Assembly (NCBI GenBank): GCA_937930465.1
Contig: CALGKV010000150.1
Coordinates: 1-6,532, forward strand
DNA from: Methanosuratincolales archaeon
Lineage (GTDB): Archaea > Thermoproteota > Methanomethylicia > Methanomethylicales > Methanomethylicaceae
Direction of reading: 5' to 3'
DNA: 6,532 nucleotides
The notes under the pieces are model-generated. The model had not been told where the DNA came from. It did not search any database and saw only the letters and a list, made by a program, of their open reading frames with translations. Of this stretch, positions 6,215-6,532 are shown one piece after another. The position numbers were made by a program, and so were the translations under genes. Position 1 is the first letter of the stretch, and each line of letters opens with the position of its first letter.

Positions 6215-6299
6215 GCGGGGGTCGCCAAGTCAGGTTAAAGGCGCAGGGCTTAGGACCCTGTGGCGAAGGCCTTCGTGGGTTCGAATCCCACTCCCCGCA
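6215..6299 (+). tRNA. tRNA-Leu(UAG), no intron, CCA not encoded
   Basis: A class II tRNA of 85 nt. The acceptor stem GCGGGGG (6215-6221) pairs with TCCCCGC (6292-6298), and the discriminator is A (6299). The anticodon stem CAGGG/CCCTG encloses the loop CTTAGGA, giving anticodon TAG. The long variable arm is built on CGAAGG/CCTTCG (6264-6275), and the T-arm is GTGGG-TTCGAAT-CCCAC. The class II variable arm together with anticodon TAG identifies it as leucine. The bases after the discriminator are CCT, so CCA must be added after transcription, unlike the tRNA-Glu next door. Transcription may end at TTTTTT (6409-6414), or earlier at a signal I cannot see. Confidence 0.96.
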
Positions 6300-6456
6300 C
6301 CTTGTACATTAATCGAAAGCAGCCTTGTCAAGGGAGTTGGTGGGCAACCTTAAGGAGCATCCAAATTCACTATCTTAACGGGCTGTGATAAAGGTCTCCT
6401 CTCACGAATTTTTTCTATATTGGCCAACATTTCAGAGAAATTTTACTTTTCACAAA
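6300..6456. other. Intergenic region between tRNA-Leu and the right-edge gene
   Basis: No gene is evident. A run of six T (6409-6414) could terminate transcription from tRNA-Leu, although it lies 110 bp away. A weak hairpin candidate (GTTG-gtggg-CAAC, about 6336-6348) is too short to call. The segment becomes AT-rich toward the promoter at 6457. Confidence 0.3.
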
Positions 6457-6465
6457 AATTTAAAA
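6457..6465 (+). promoter_or_regulatory. TATA box of the right-edge gene
   Basis: AATTTAAAA is a strong archaeal TATA-like element. Its centre (6461) predicts a transcript start near 6487, immediately before AAAGGAGG (6489-6496) and the TTG at 6505, giving a leader of about 18 nt. Confidence 0.6.
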
Positions 6466-6504
6466 GTATGATCAAGGCGTATAGCAGCAAAGGAGGCTCT
6501 GCTT

Positions 6505-6532
6505 TTGGGGGGCGAAGCATCCGATGGAGATG
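6505..6532 (+). CDS. Start of an unidentified gene (TTG start), truncated by the window end
   Basis: Only nine codons are visible, reading MGGEASDGD if TTG is decoded as Met. The support is positional: a strong TATA box at 6457-6465, a near-perfect Shine-Dalgarno GGAGG (6492-6496), and a TTG 8 nt after it. An ATG at 6524 in another frame is the alternative start, but it sits 27 nt after the GGAGG. The product cannot be identified from so few residues. Confidence 0.4.

Noticed and set aside
6264..6275. 12-bp perfect palindrome CGAAGGCCTTCG as a protein-binding site
   Set aside because: It is the variable-arm helix of tRNA-Leu and is common in archaeal leucine tRNAs.
6328..6354. Hairpin downstream of tRNA-Leu as a terminator or small RNA
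   Set aside because: Only four continuous base pairs form, there is no adjacent T run, and archaeal tRNA termination does not need a hairpin.
6524..6532. ATG at 6524 as the start of the right-edge gene
   Set aside because: It is 27 nt from the strong GGAGG, whereas the TTG at 6505 has ideal spacing; it remains a fallback because the gene is cut off.

Overview
The window is archaeal chromosomal DNA. It carries an Orc1/Cdc6 replication initiator, an archaeal-type XPB helicase translationally coupled to its nuclease partner Bax1, a DUF99 (UPF0215) gene, TATA-box promoters about 26 bp upstream of expected transcript starts, and a tRNA-Glu with a short intron at the canonical archaeal position 37/38. 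Gene order and protein style resemble TACK-type or Bathyarchaeia-like genomes, but this sequence alone does not fix the lineage. No mobile element, CRISPR array or rRNA was seen.

Layout. Positions 1-256 (minus) hold the 5' part of a DUF99 gene that runs off the left edge. Positions 392-1594 (minus) encode Orc1/Cdc6, with a clear TATA box and Shine-Dalgarno that place its start at 1594 rather than at an upstream GTG. A 340-bp divergent, AT-rich spacer (1595-1934) separates it from an MFS transporter (1935-3083, plus). A compact promoter after the MFS stop drives xpb (3122-4456), whose TGA overlaps the ATG of bax1 (4456-5988) by one base. Next come two divergently transcribed tRNA genes: tRNA-Glu(UUC) with a 17-nt intron (minus, 6005-6099) and tRNA-Leu(UAG) (plus, 6215-6299). 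A promoter, ribosome binding site and TTG start at the right edge mark the beginning of another gene.

How the genes fit together. XPB and Bax1 form a helicase-nuclease machine associated with DNA unwinding and incision. Orc1/Cdc6 loads or marks replication origins. DUF99 proteins have an endonuclease V-like fold. The neighbourhood is therefore mostly DNA replication and repair, with an unrelated predicted efflux transporter inserted.

Most unusual observation: the tRNA-Glu intron contains a 13-nt stretch identical to the anticodon-stem/variable-arm part of the neighbouring, oppositely oriented tRNA-Leu gene. This suggests the intron was acquired or reshaped by copying from that tRNA. The cdc6 leader also holds a near-perfect mini-ORB-like site, so the divergent spacer is a candidate origin or autoregulatory region. 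That idea is weaker, because only one site was found.
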